64,000 nt of DNA from Streptococcus oralis (GTDB lineage: Bacteria > Bacillota > Bacilli > Lactobacillales > Streptococcaceae), in assembly GCF_016127915.1 (NCBI RefSeq), contig NZ_CP066059.1, positions 1,694,001 to 1,758,000 of the forward strand, written 5' to 3'. A program made the position numbers and the translations under genes. Numbering within the stretch: the first letter of the stretch is position 1; each line of letters opens with the position of its first letter. This document shows, piece after piece, positions 26,463-34,803 of this stretch. Below the pieces are notes generated by a model. That model was given only the letters and a program-made list of their open reading frames with translations. It was not told the DNA's origin and did no database searches.

Positions 26463-27242
26463 ATGAAAAATTGGAGTCAATTTAAAAACTGGCTTATGGC
26501 TTTGCTTGCTTGTGAGGTCATTCTTTTGGTGCTTTGTTTTTTGTATGCTCGAGCAATCATTTTAGAACAAATCTTGTTTTTAGCTTTAGCCTTGTTTGCA
26601 GTGTTGGTATTATCTGACCTTTTGCTTACTTGGACCCTTATCTTAGCATTTGGTTTTGGACTTATCGTTTTGGTTGCGGGTGTGGTTTATATCCCAATCA
26701 TTCAACTGATCTTCTTATTAATCAGTTTTCCACTTTTGATTGGGATTCTACTTAAGGTTCGTTATTATTTCTTCAAGGTGGCCTCAAAGGTCCAAGAACA
26801 GGAAGACGAAGCTCGAGCAGATTACCAAGCTATGGTCACTGAACAAAGTGATGTTACGGTTCAATCTCTATTGATTCATTGGGCACATGAAGATTTGTTC
26901 TTCCAGATTAAACCGAAAGAACATAACCAGATGCTCAGTCGTATTCAAGAGGTAATTGCTCAGGAATTGAGTTACAATGATAAGCTTTATTACGTTTCAG
27001 ATGGTAATTTTCTCGTTCTGTCTAGCAGTAACCAATATTCCTTGAAAGAGCTTTACTTTAATGATTTGCAGGAGAAACTAAGCAGTTTAGTTTTTCATGG
27101 AGAAGAAGGCAATCAAGAAATTCAGTTCCAAACAGGCTATTTGGTGATTAACTCTGATAATAAAGATAAATACCAAGACTACGCAGATGTAGCCAGTCAT
27201 CTCAAACGTCAACTAGAGACAGATGTAATTGTAGAATATTAG
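26463..27242 (+). CDS. Membrane protein with degenerate GGDEF-like domain
   Basis: A 259-residue protein with about four N-terminal membrane helices (residues 10-100), a short coiled linker and a cytoplasmic domain of about 130 residues. The stretch from HWAHEDLFFQIKP to DGNFLVLSS follows the GGDEF fold pattern, but the signature is S179-D-G-N-F183 in place of GGDEF, and no RxxD inhibitory site is seen, so neither cyclase activity nor classical c-di-GMP binding is expected. The layout recalls PelD, Bacillus YdaK and Listeria PssE, which activate exopolysaccharide synthases. It probably has that role through another signal or none. Similarity is judged by eye. Confidence 0.6.
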   Translation: MKNWSQFKNWLMALLACEVILLVLCFLYARAIILEQILFLALALFAVLVLSDLLLTWTLILAFGFGLIVLVAGVVYIPIIQLIFLLISFPLLIGILLKVRYYFFKVASKVQEQEDEARADYQAMVTEQSDVTVQSLLIHWAHEDLFFQIKPKEHNQMLSRIQEVIAQELSYNDKLYYVSDGNFLVLSSSNQYSLKELYFNDLQEKLSSLVFHGEEGNQEIQFQTGYLVINSDNKDKYQDYADVASHLKRQLETDVIVEY

Positions 27243-27251
27243 GAGGGAAAC

Positions 27252-27392
27252 ATGACTCTAACCGAACTATTTTTTGGTATTGCTTTGGGACTCAGTCTCG
27301 CCTTTGGCATTTGTTTTATCATACTATTTATTGCATACAATATTCTTTACCATCGAGTGAACAAAAATTTTAAGGCGGTGAATCATGATTAG
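27252..27392 (+). CDS. 46-residue single-pass membrane microprotein
   Basis: A short open frame starting MTLTELFFGIALGL with one long hydrophobic helix (about residues 5-32) and a basic C-terminal tail. AGGAGG is placed 6 bases before the ATG, it begins 9 bases after the preceding stop, and its last codons overlap the start of the GT2 gene by 8 bases, so its translation is well supported. I know no family for it. Small membrane subunits accompany several synthase-dependent polysaccharide systems (for example IcaD/PgaD), so a synthase partner role is likely (inference). Confidence 0.7.
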   Translation: MTLTELFFGIALGLSLAFGICFIILFIAYNILYHRVNKNFKAVNHD

Positions 27393-28695
27393 TCAAATGT
27401 TAATGATTTTTACCTTGCTTACAATTTGGATTTCTCTAGCTTGGGGCTTGGTAATTCTCTTTTCGGCAGTACACTTTTGGTTTAAACACAGTGATTTTCG
27501 TGTAGACACTTCGCCGCTACCTTATTATCCTAAGGTAACGATTGTTGTTCCTGCTCATAATGAGGATGTGGTTATTGCCCAAACAGCAAAAGCTATCTTG
27601 GATATGAACTATCCTCACGACCGTGTGGAGTTGCTTCTATTCGCAGATAACTGTTCAGATAACACCTATGCAGAATGTTTGTCTGTACAAGCCATGCCTG
27701 AGTATGCAGGAAGAAATCTGACGATTATCGACCGTACTGGTACGGGAGGAAAGGCGGGCGTTCTAAACGATGCTTTGGAGATGGCAACGGGCGAATACAT
27801 CTGTGTCTATGATGCGGATGCTATGCCTGAAAAAAATGCTCTTTATTTCCTTGTCAAAGAAGTGATGAAAGATCCAGAACGCCATGTGGCATCTTTCGGT
27901 CGCAACAAGACTCGAAATGCCAATCAAAATTTCTTGACTCGTTGTATTAATCAGGAAATCGTTGTTACTCAGCGCGTGCACCACGTTGGGATGTGGCATC
28001 TCTTTAAAATTGGGCGTATCCCAGGAACCAACTTTATCATTCAAACCGACTTTGTAAAGAGTATCGGTGGTTGGAAAAATGGTGCCTTAACCGAGGATAC
28101 CGATATTTCCTTCAAAATCATGCAGAGTGGTAAATTGATTGCCCTTGCCTATAATTCTGAGGCTTTCCAACAAGAACCTGAGACCTTAAAGAGTTACTAT
28201 ATGCAGCGTAAACGTTGGGCAAAAGGAAATTATGAAGTTGTTCTCTCGAACTTTAAGCATTTATTTGGCAGAGCAAACTGGCGCGTTAAACTAGAAGTCT
28301 TTAACTATTCTTGTGTTTTCTTTTGGTTTAACTTTGCCATTGTTCTGTCGGATTTGATTTTCCTAGCGAATGTGCTAGCAATCTGCCTTAATTTTTTCTT
28401 CCCAGATGTCAGGGTTCCATTTGCTTTTGATGCGGATAATATCTACATCGCCCAGCTCATGCTCTTCAACTGGATACTCATGATTGGTCTCTATTTGATG
28501 CAAATTATGACAGCATTGGCAAGTCAATTTGGACAAGCGACGACTAAACAAATCTGGTTGGCCTTGGCTGCCTATTTCTCTTATGCACAGATGTTTATCG
28601 TTGTATCCGTTGATTCCATTTCTTCAATCGTGCTGGATAAAGTACTCCGACGAAAAGAAACCAAGTGGGTTAAAACCAAGCGGTTTGCAGGATAG
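27385..28695 (+). CDS. Processive family 2 glycosyltransferase (exopolysaccharide synthase)
   Basis: A 436-residue membrane glycosyltransferase of the cellulose/hyaluronan/PNAG synthase type. One or two N-terminal helices precede the GT-A domain (VTIVVPAHNE at 51-60), which has D88, the DAD metal site (143-145), TED (236-238) and QRKRW (274-278); four or so C-terminal helices form the likely export channel. It lacks a PilZ domain. With the epimerase first in the operon, a UDP-HexNAc such as UDP-ManNAc is the favoured substrate, as in the Listeria Pss system (inference). AAGGCGGTG precedes the ATG, which lies within the end of the microprotein gene. Confidence 0.88.
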   Translation: MISQMLMIFTLLTIWISLAWGLVILFSAVHFWFKHSDFRVDTSPLPYYPKVTIVVPAHNEDVVIAQTAKAILDMNYPHDRVELLLFADNCSDNTYAECLSVQAMPEYAGRNLTIIDRTGTGGKAGVLNDALEMATGEYICVYDADAMPEKNALYFLVKEVMKDPERHVASFGRNKTRNANQNFLTRCINQEIVVTQRVHHVGMWHLFKIGRIPGTNFIIQTDFVKSIGGWKNGALTEDTDISFKIMQSGKLIALAYNSEAFQQEPETLKSYYMQRKRWAKGNYEVVLSNFKHLFGRANWRVKLEVFNYSCVFFWFNFAIVLSDLIFLANVLAICLNFFFPDVRVPFAFDADNIYIAQLMLFNWILMIGLYLMQIMTALASQFGQATTKQIWLALAAYFSYAQMFIVVSVDSISSIVLDKVLRRKETKWVKTKRFAG

Positions 28696-28703
28696 GAGGT
28701 TCT

Positions 28704-29807
28704 ATGAAAACGAATAAATTAAAATATGTCTGGTTTGTACTCATCCTTTCTATCTTTTGTTTAGCCTTGTTTTTAGTAAGAGGAAGGACCAAAATCGAGA
28801 TGCGGAATCGAATTTACAGCCAATGGAGCCAGCAGTTCCTTGTTACAAAAGGCAATCAGTCTTATGTTCGTACGACGAGTGATTCGGAGGAGACAATAGT
28901 TCTATCTGAAGCCCAAAGTTATGGCATGCTCATAACGGTTTTAGCAGCCCAAAAAGGGCAAGCGACACAAGCAGATTTTGAGAGTCTTTATCGCTATTAT
29001 CAAAATCATCGTATCGAGGGAACGCAGTTGATGTCTTGGAAGCAAGTGATCACAAATAGTAGCGAAACGGTTGAGAAGCAAAACGCAACTGATGGAGATC
29101 TCTACATCGCTTATTCTTTGATTGAAGCTGCCAAGCAGTGGCCGGATAAGGCGCAGGAATACCAAGCACAAGCTAAAAAAATCTTAGAAGATATTCTTCG
29201 ATACAATTACAATGAAGAGACAGGAGTGCTAACAGTAGGAAACTGGGCAAATAAGGATTCCGATTATTATTACTTGATGCGGACGTCTGATACTCTTCCT
29301 CACTATTTCCAGTCTTTCTATGACCTGACTGGAAACAAACAGTGGCTAGATGTTAAGGATAAGATGCTTGGGCAATTGGAGCAAATCAGTTCTCATTCTG
29401 ATACGGGTCTCTTGCCAGACTTTATCTGGGCTGAGAAGTCAGGGGCACGTCTTGTTGATGCCAACACTATCGAATCTCAATACGATGGAGCGTATTCTTA
29501 TAATGCTTGCCGTTTGCCATATCACTTGTCTCAGAGTCAGGATGAAAGAAGCCAAAAACTCGTTCAAAAGATGATGGATTTCTTTATGAAAGAGCAACGT
29601 ATTTATGCTGGTTATGACTTGAATGGAACTGCCCTCAATCAATACCAGGCAGGTAGTTTCTTGGCCCCGATTACCTATGCGTCTGACAAGGGAGAAGGCT
29701 ATCTGAAACTTCTTCAGCAAAATAAATACATTTTCACACAAGATTTACCTTTGGACAACTACTATGATGCAACGATGATTACCATGATTGCTCTAGAGAT
29801 GTTCTAG
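28704..29807 (+). CDS. Glycoside hydrolase family 8 protein, membrane anchored
   Basis: A 367-residue extracellular protein with an N-terminal anchor helix (about 8-25) and a GH8 (alpha/alpha)6-barrel. The SEAQSYGM motif carries the general acid E69, and ATDGD (128-132) the conserved substrate-binding Asp. At the place where cellulase-type GH8 enzymes have the base Asp in Y-D-A-C-R, this protein has N267 (YNACR), so the base must be elsewhere, as in other GH8 subgroups, or activity is altered. GH8 enzymes accompany many polysaccharide synthases (BcsZ, PssZ, YdaJ), trimming or releasing the chain. It begins 8 bases after the synthase, with AGGAGG. Confidence 0.85.
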   Translation: MKTNKLKYVWFVLILSIFCLALFLVRGRTKIEMRNRIYSQWSQQFLVTKGNQSYVRTTSDSEETIVLSEAQSYGMLITVLAAQKGQATQADFESLYRYYQNHRIEGTQLMSWKQVITNSSETVEKQNATDGDLYIAYSLIEAAKQWPDKAQEYQAQAKKILEDILRYNYNEETGVLTVGNWANKDSDYYYLMRTSDTLPHYFQSFYDLTGNKQWLDVKDKMLGQLEQISSHSDTGLLPDFIWAEKSGARLVDANTIESQYDGAYSYNACRLPYHLSQSQDERSQKLVQKMMDFFMKEQRIYAGYDLNGTALNQYQAGSFLAPITYASDKGEGYLKLLQQNKYIFTQDLPLDNYYDATMITMIALEMF

Positions 29808-29812
29808 AATGA

Positions 29813-29845
29813 AAAGAGAGGGTTAGTTTAACTGGCTCTCTTTTT
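29813..29845 (+). terminator. Terminator of the exopolysaccharide locus
   Basis: Arms AAAGAGAG (29813-29820) and CTCTCTTT (29836-29843) close a hairpin with further pairing inside, ending in Ts. Confidence 0.8.
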
Positions 29846-29891
29846 GATAGGATTTTCATCTTTTTTCAAAAAAGGAATTTCATCAGCTTTA

Positions 29892-29900
29892 TGGTATAAT
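29892..29900 (+). promoter_or_regulatory. Promoter of the Cof/PPIase gene
   Basis: An extended -10, TG-G-TATAAT (hexamer 29895-29900), 29 bases before the start. Confidence 0.7.
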
Positions 29901-29929
29901 GGAAAGAGTGATGGAAAAGAGGTAGAGAG

Positions 29930-31330
29930 ATGGATGCGAAATTAAAATACAAGGCAAAGAAGATTAAAATCGTCTTTTTTGATATCGATGATACCTTGCG
30001 TACGTCAAAGACAGGTTTTATTCCAGCTACAATTCCCACTGTCTTTAAACAGTTGCGTGAAAAAGGAATTTTAACAGGAATTGCCTCTGGTCGTGGCATT
30101 TTTGGTGTTGTTCCAGAGATTCGTGAGCTCAAGCCGGACTTTTTTGTAACCCTAAATGGGGCTTATATAGAAGATAAAAAAGGCCAGGTCTTTTATCAGC
30201 ATCAGATTGAGAAGTTAGATGTTGAGGAGTATGTCTCTTGGACCAAGCGAGAGGGAATTGAATATGGCTTGGTTGGCAGTCATGACGCTAAACTCTCCAC
30301 TCGAACAGAACTGATCAGTGAGGCTATTGATCCCATTTATCCAAACTTGGATGTGGATCCAGACTTCCATGAAAAAGCAGACATTTATCAGATGTGGACA
30401 TTTGAAGATAAAGGAGATGCCTTGCGCTTGCCAGAGTCTTTATCGGATAAACTTCGCATGGTGCGTTGGCATGAACATTCATCTGATATCGTGCCTATTT
30501 CAGGTTCAAAAGCCACAGGTGTAGCCAAGGTGGTGGACCATTTAGGCTTGAAACCAGAGAATGTCATGGTTTTTGGTGACGGTCTCAACGACTTGGAACT
30601 CTTTGATTATGCTGGAATCAGCATTGCTATGGGTGTTTCCCATGAAAAGATCAAAGAAAAAGCAGATTATATTACAAAAACAGTAGAAGAAGATGGCATT
30701 TTTGATGCCTTAGAAGGATTTGGTATGGTAGAAAAAGAATTGCATTTCCCACAAGTAGACATTGAAACAGTAGAAGGTCCGTTGGCGACTATTAAGACAA
30801 ATTACGGAGACTTGCGTATCAAGCTCTTCCCTGAACATGCTCCCAAAACAGTAGCCAACTTTGTTGCTCTGTCAAAAGATGGTTACTATGATGGTGTAAT
30901 TTTCCACCGAATTATCAAGGATTTTATGATCCAAGGTGGAGATCCAACTGGTACTGGTATGGGGGGAGAATCAATCTACGGCGACTCTTTTGAAGATGAA
31001 TTCTCAGAAGAACTTTACAACATCCGTGGTGCCCTTTCTATGGCCAATGCGGGTCCAAATACCAATGGTAGCCAGTTCTTTATCGTTCAAAACCAACATT
31101 TGCCGTACTCTAAGAAAGAGATTGCGCGTGGTGGCTGGCCTGAACCAATCGCTGAGATTTATGCAGAACAAGGTGGAACTCCTCACCTTGACCGCCGCCA
31201 TACTGTTTTTGGGCAATTGATAGATGCAGAATCTTTTGCGGTCTTGGATGCCATTGCAGCTGTTGAGACTGGTGCAATGGACAAGCCAGTTGAAGATGTA
31301 GTAATTGAAACGATTGAAATTGAGGACTAG
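29930..31330 (+). CDS. Cof-type HAD phosphatase fused to cyclophilin PPIase
   Basis: A 466-residue two-domain cytoplasmic protein. Residues 1-255 are a Cof-subfamily HAD hydrolase (nucleophile motif FDIDDTLR, and GDGLNDLEL near residue 218), acting on sugar phosphates or flavin-type phosphates. Residues 270-466 are a cyclophilin-type peptidyl-prolyl isomerase ([19 protein letters not shown] and the [14 protein letters not shown] segment). The fusion is known in streptococci, so it is not an assembly artefact. Both active sites look intact. The S1-domain gene starts one base after its stop. Confidence 0.93.
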   Translation: MDAKLKYKAKKIKIVFFDIDDTLRTSKTGFIPATIPTVFKQLREKGILTGIASGRGIFGVVPEIRELKPDFFVTLNGAYIEDKKGQVFYQHQIEKLDVEEYVSWTKREGIEYGLVGSHDAKLSTRTELISEAIDPIYPNLDVDPDFHEKADIYQMWTFEDKGDALRLPESLSDKLRMVRWHEHSSDIVPISGSKATGVAKVVDHLGLKPENVMVFGDGLNDLELFDYAGISIAMGVSHEKIKEKADYITKTVEEDGIFDALEGFGMVEKELHFPQVDIETVEGPLATIKTNYGDLRIKLFPEHAPKTVANFVALSKDGYYDGVIFHRIIKDFMIQGGDPTGTGMGGESIYGDSFEDEFSEELYNIRGALSMANAGPNTNGSQFFIVQNQHLPYSKKEIARGGWPEPIAEIYAEQGGTPHLDRRHTVFGQLIDAESFAVLDAIAAVETGAMDKPVEDVVIETIEIED

Positions 31331-31331
31331 A

Positions 31332-31691
31332 ATGAAAATTGGTGATAAGCTAACTGGGCGTATTACAGGAATTCAGCCCTATGGTGCCTTTGTCGAGTTA
31401 GAGACAGGGGTGACAGGGCTGATTCACATCTCGGAGATTCGGACGGGATTTATTGAAAATATCTATGACATTTTAAAAATTGGCGATGAAGTCCAAGTTC
31501 AGGTGGTGGATTTTGACGAATACACTGGGAAGGCTAGTCTTTCCATACGTACCTTGGAAGAGGAAAAGCATCAATTACCAAGACGGAGACGTTTTTCAAA
31601 TGATCGGATCAAGCACGGTTTTGCGCCTCTTGCCCGAATGATGCCTGTTTGGACGCGCGAGGCATTAGAGCATTTAAAGAAGAAGCCATAA
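31332..31691 (+). CDS. cvfD: S1-domain RNA-binding protein, CvfD/YugI-like
   Basis: A 119-residue protein made of one S1 domain (residues 1-72; GDKLTGRITGIQPYGAFVEL, GLIHISEI) and a basic tail rich in arginine (PRRRRFSNDR). Members such as pneumococcal CvfD act as post-transcriptional regulators, and Bacillus YugI is ribosome associated. ATG 31332 gives the family N-terminus; an upstream in-frame ATG at 31305 would extend into the Cof/PPIase gene and has no ribosome binding site of its own. The symbol is by similarity and location. Confidence 0.82.
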   Translation: MKIGDKLTGRITGIQPYGAFVELETGVTGLIHISEIRTGFIENIYDILKIGDEVQVQVVDFDEYTGKASLSIRTLEEEKHQLPRRRRFSNDRIKHGFAPLARMMPVWTREALEHLKKKP

Positions 31692-31710
31692 ATACGATTA
31701 TCTAAATCAT

Positions 31711-31738
31711 TTGTAATATTAACATCATTTGTTATAAT
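31711..31738 (+). promoter_or_regulatory. Promoter giving a leaderless transcript for the trmN6-like gene
   Basis: TTGTAA (31711-31716), 16-base spacer, TATAAT (31733-31738). The ATG is at 31745, exactly six bases after the -10, and no ribosome binding site precedes it. Confidence 0.72.
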
Positions 31739-31744
31739 AAAAGT

Positions 31745-32494
31745 ATGAAAGAAGAACAATTATTAAAACCAGGAGAGCGAATCAACCAGCTCTTTTCGAC
31801 AGATATCAAGATCATCCAAAATAGAGAGGTGTTTAGCTATTCGGTGGATAGTGTTCTCTTGTCACGCTTTCCACGCTTTCCTAAAAATGGCTTAATTGTG
31901 GACTTTTGTGCTGGCAATGGTGCAGTAGGACTTTTTGCAAGTAGTCGTACCAAGGCAAAAATTCTCTCTGTAGAAATTCAGGAGCGTTTGGCGGATATGG
32001 CAGAGCGTTCGGTTCAGTTGAATGGCTTGGAAGAGCAGATGCAGGTCATCTGTGATGATTTGAAAAATATGCCAGCCCACATTCAGGGAAGTAAGGTGGA
32101 TATGATTTTATGCAATCCTCCTTATTTTAAGGTGGATCCGCATTCTAATCTCAACGAGAGTGAACACTACCTTCTGGCCAGACACGAAATTACGACTAAC
32201 CTAAAAGAAATTTGCCGTAGTGCTCAGAGTATTCTCAAGTCTAATGGTCGTTTGGCCATGGTTCATCGTCCAGATCGGCTCTTGGATATCTTAGACATGC
32301 TTCAACGCCATAATTTGGCACCCAAGCGCCTGCAATTTGTCTATCCTAAACGTGAGAAGGAGGCCAATATGCTCTTAATCGAAGCTATCAAGGATGGATC
32401 GACCAGTGGCTTTAAGGTCTTGCCACCACTCATCGTTCACAATGATGATGGTTCCTATACACCAGAAATTCAAGAGATTTACTATGGATCATAA
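31745..32494 (+). CDS. tRNA1(Val) (adenine37-N6)-methyltransferase-like protein
   Basis: A 249-residue SAM-dependent methyltransferase of the YfiC/TrmN6 type. The SAM-binding motif [13 protein letters not shown] (about residues 53-65), the acidic VEIQERL after it, and the catalytic NPPYF (about residue 125) for N6-adenine methylation are present. The N-terminal [11 protein letters not shown] is characteristic of the group. Target RNA is inferred from the family. It overlaps the GIY-YIG gene by 11 bases. Its transcript appears leaderless. Confidence 0.87.
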   Translation: MKEEQLLKPGERINQLFSTDIKIIQNREVFSYSVDSVLLSRFPRFPKNGLIVDFCAGNGAVGLFASSRTKAKILSVEIQERLADMAERSVQLNGLEEQMQVICDDLKNMPAHIQGSKVDMILCNPPYFKVDPHSNLNESEHYLLARHEITTNLKEICRSAQSILKSNGRLAMVHRPDRLLDILDMLQRHNLAPKRLQFVYPKREKEANMLLIEAIKDGSTSGFKVLPPLIVHNDDGSYTPEIQEIYYGS

Positions 32495-32768
32495 GGCCTA
32501 TATGTATGTGGTGGAGTGTCGCGACGGATCTTACTATACTGGTTATACGACAGACGTTAAGAAACGCCTTGCCGTTCATAATAGTGGTAAGGGAGCCAAA
32601 TATACCCGAGCTCGCTTGCCAGTCAAACTCATCTATGCTCAAGGTTTTGCTAGTAAGGAAGAAGCCATGTCTGCCGAAGCTCTCCTCAAACGAAAGAAAC
32701 GTCCACAGAAAGAACGATTTTTATCTGAAAATCAAGAGAAAAATCTAGTCAACCATATTGATGTCTAA
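32484..32768 (+). CDS. GIY-YIG domain protein (YhbQ/YazA-like)
   Basis: A 94-residue single GIY-YIG nuclease-superfamily domain: [17 protein letters not shown] provides the two Tyr-containing strands, followed by [20 protein letters not shown] with the conserved Arg and a C-terminal Glu-rich helix. Small members of this type are widespread, and their cellular role is not established. ATG 32484 is chosen since it gives the family N-terminus; the longer frame reads through the methyltransferase gene. The pair methyltransferase/GIY-YIG is a common Gram-positive arrangement (yabB-yazA in Bacillus). Confidence 0.87.
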   Translation: MDHKAYMYVVECRDGSYYTGYTTDVKKRLAVHNSGKGAKYTRARLPVKLIYAQGFASKEEAMSAEALLKRKKRPQKERFLSENQEKNLVNHIDV

Positions 32769-32769
32769 C

Positions 32770-32797
32770 GAGGAGTCCTTTGGCTCCTCTTACTTTT
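32770..32797 (+). terminator. Probable terminator after the GIY-YIG gene
   Basis: GAGGAG (32770-32775) pairs with CTCCTC with additional inner pairs; the downstream T-tract is interrupted. Confidence 0.55.
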
Positions 32798-32853
32798 GTC
32801 AAAAGAGGAAAAAAGTGCTAAAATAAGATGAATAAATTTAAAGAGGTATTATC

Positions 32854-33789
32854 ATGTCTAAGATTCTAGTATTTGGTCACCAAAATCCAGACTCAGATGC
32901 CATCGGGTCATCTGTAGCCTTTGCTTACCTTGCAAAAGAGGCTTATGGATTGGACACAGAAGCTGTAGCACTTGGAACTCCAAATGAAGAAACAGCTTTC
33001 GTTTTGAACTATTTTGGTGTAGAAGCACCACGCGTCATCACATCTGCTAAAGCAGAAGGTGCAGAGCAAGTCATCTTGACTGACCACAATGAATTCCAAC
33101 AATCAGTGTCAGATATTGCTGAAGTAGAAGTTTACGGAGTTGTGGATCACCACCGTGTGGCTAATTTTGAAACTGCCAGCCCGCTCTACATGCGCTTGGA
33201 ACCAGTTGGATCAGCTTCATCTATCGTTTACCGCATGTTCAAAGAACATGGTGTAGCAGTTCCTAAAGAAATTGCAGGTTTGATGCTTTCAGGTTTGATT
33301 TCAGATACTCTTCTTTTGAAATCTCCAACAACTCACCCATCTGATAAAGTGATTGCGCCTGAGTTGGCAGAAATAGCAGGTGTCAACTTGGAAGAGTACG
33401 GTCTTGCTATGCTGAAAGCTGGTACAAACTTGGCTAGTAAATCTGCTGAAGAATTGATTGACATCGATGCTAAGACCTTTGAACTCAATGGAAATAAGGT
33501 TCGTGTTGCCCAAGTCAATACAGTTGATATTGCTGAAGTCTTGGAACGCCAAGCAGAAATCGAAGCAGCAATGCAAGCAGCTAATGCAGCAAACGGCTAC
33601 TCAGACTTTGTCTTGATGATTACAGACATCGTCAACTCAAACTCAGAAATCCTTGCTCTTGGATCAAACATGGACAAGGTGGAAGCTGCCTTTAATTTCA
33701 AACTTGAAAACAACCACGCTTTCCTTCCAGGTGCTGTTTCACGTAAGAAACAAGTGGTGCCACAGTTGACTGAAAGCTTTAATGGGTAA
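32854..33789 (+). CDS. ppaC: Manganese-dependent inorganic pyrophosphatase
   Basis: A 311-residue family II pyrophosphatase of the DHH superfamily, which needs Mn2+ and hydrolyses pyrophosphate from biosynthesis. Metal-site motifs are GHQNPDSDA (residues 8-16), DHNE near residue 75 and DHHR near residue 97, and the C-terminal DHHA2 domain ends with RKKQVVPQL, which binds substrate. It is monocistronic, with AGAGG before the ATG. Its dependence on manganese fits the two Mn exporters in this window only in a general sense. Confidence 0.96.
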   Translation: MSKILVFGHQNPDSDAIGSSVAFAYLAKEAYGLDTEAVALGTPNEETAFVLNYFGVEAPRVITSAKAEGAEQVILTDHNEFQQSVSDIAEVEVYGVVDHHRVANFETASPLYMRLEPVGSASSIVYRMFKEHGVAVPKEIAGLMLSGLISDTLLLKSPTTHPSDKVIAPELAEIAGVNLEEYGLAMLKAGTNLASKSAEELIDIDAKTFELNGNKVRVAQVNTVDIAEVLERQAEIEAAMQAANAANGYSDFVLMITDIVNSNSEILALGSNMDKVEAAFNFKLENNHAFLPGAVSRKKQVVPQLTESFNG

Positions 33790-33842
33790 TTCTTAATGAA
33801 TATTTGGAACTGTTAATTTGACTATTTATAGAAGGTGATAGC

Positions 33843-34169
33843 ATGATGCGATTGATTGAAGGACTGCGCTTTTTGGTTGAGGTTGTGGCAATCCTTGGTC
33901 TTTTCTTCGTGTCTGTGATACAAATTTCTTGGCTGGAAAAATTCCTATTTTTTCTTCTAGCAGTTCTATTAATCTTATTTTGGGCGCGATATATGGCACC
34001 AAAATCTCCACATGCTTTTAAAAAATAGCATCGCCTCGTTGCTGAGACATCGATTTTTATTTTAGTTAGTGGTAGTTTTTGGCATTTGTATGGATTGCAA
34101 ATAGGAATCCTATACTTAGCTCTGTCTTTTGGAAGTTTGGGTCTGCTTTATTATTTTCAGCTAGAGTAA
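33843..34169 (+). pseudogene. YrdB/DUF2568-like membrane protein, interrupted by a TAG
   Basis: The first 61 codons (hydrophobic, ending MAPKSPHAFKK) stop at TAG 34026-34028, and the same frame continues as HRLVAETSIFILVSG and on to a TAA at 34167-34169. Together they make a four-helix protein of about 108 codons, the usual size of YrdB/DUF2568 proteins, whose function is unknown. A single change such as CAG to TAG explains the break. The start (ATG 33843 or 33846) has GAAGGTG upstream. The shortened 61-residue product could still be made and inserted in the membrane. Confidence 0.75.
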
Positions 34170-34254
34170 TTCTTATAATATATTTAATGAATTATTTAAA
34201 TGGTAATTATTTGACTGGAGATTGACACGAGAAAACAGTGTTTTCCATATAGCT

Positions 34255-34276
34255 AAAGGGGTTTCGGCTCCTTTTT
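34255..34276 (+). terminator. Terminator before the YiiX-like gene
   Basis: AAAGGGG pairs with CTCCTTT around TTTCGG, followed by Ts, only 14 bases before the next start codon. A TTGACA box (34222-34227) and an inverted repeat GAAAAC/GTTTTC (34230-34245) lie just upstream, so it could act as an attenuator rather than a plain terminator. Confidence 0.6.
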
Positions 34277-34290
34277 TCTAGGAGAGAAAG

Positions 34291-34803
34291 ATGTTAGAAA
34301 ATGGTGATTTGATTTTTGTGAAGGACCTTTCAGATATGGGGCAGGCTATCCAGGCTTCTACGGGGAACTATAGTCATGTAGCCATCTTTTTGGACGGTTT
34401 CATTTACCATGCTAGTGGGCAAGCTGGTGTCATTTGTCAAGAACCGGCTGAATTTTTTGAACCAACTCATCTCTACGATCTTTATGTCTATCCAGAGCTG
34501 GAAGCTGACTTGGTAAAGGAGAGAGCTAGCAAACATTTAGGTGCACCTTATAATAGCTCGTTTTATCCAGATGGTTCTGGCTTTTATTGCTCCCAGTATA
34601 TCGCTGAAATCCTACCGATTTTTGAAACTATTGCCATGAAATTTGGGGACGGGGAGCAGGAAATCAGTGATTTTTGGAGGGAATACTACAGGAAACTCGA
34701 ACTTCCAGTGCCTCTGAATCAACCAGGGACCAATCCTAGTCAACTAGCAGCATCCCCTCTATTAGAATGTAAAGAAAGGAATCTTCATGATTCAGATTTT
34801 TAA
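34291..34803 (+). CDS. YiiX-like permuted papain-fold protein
   Basis: A 170-residue protein with the permuted NlpC/P60-type (YiiX/YebB) pattern: NGDLIFV at the start, the catalytic His region NYSHVAIF near residue 31, and the catalytic Cys in FYCSQYI near residue 96. Members are predicted amidases or thioesterases acting on peptides or lipids; the substrate is unknown. There is no signal peptide. AGGAG precedes the ATG, and the end overlaps the DUF1803 gene by 17 bases. Confidence 0.78.
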   Translation: MLENGDLIFVKDLSDMGQAIQASTGNYSHVAIFLDGFIYHASGQAGVICQEPAEFFEPTHLYDLYVYPELEADLVKERASKHLGAPYNSSFYPDGSGFYCSQYIAEILPIFETIAMKFGDGEQEISDFWREYYRKLELPVPLNQPGTNPSQLAASPLLECKERNLHDSDF

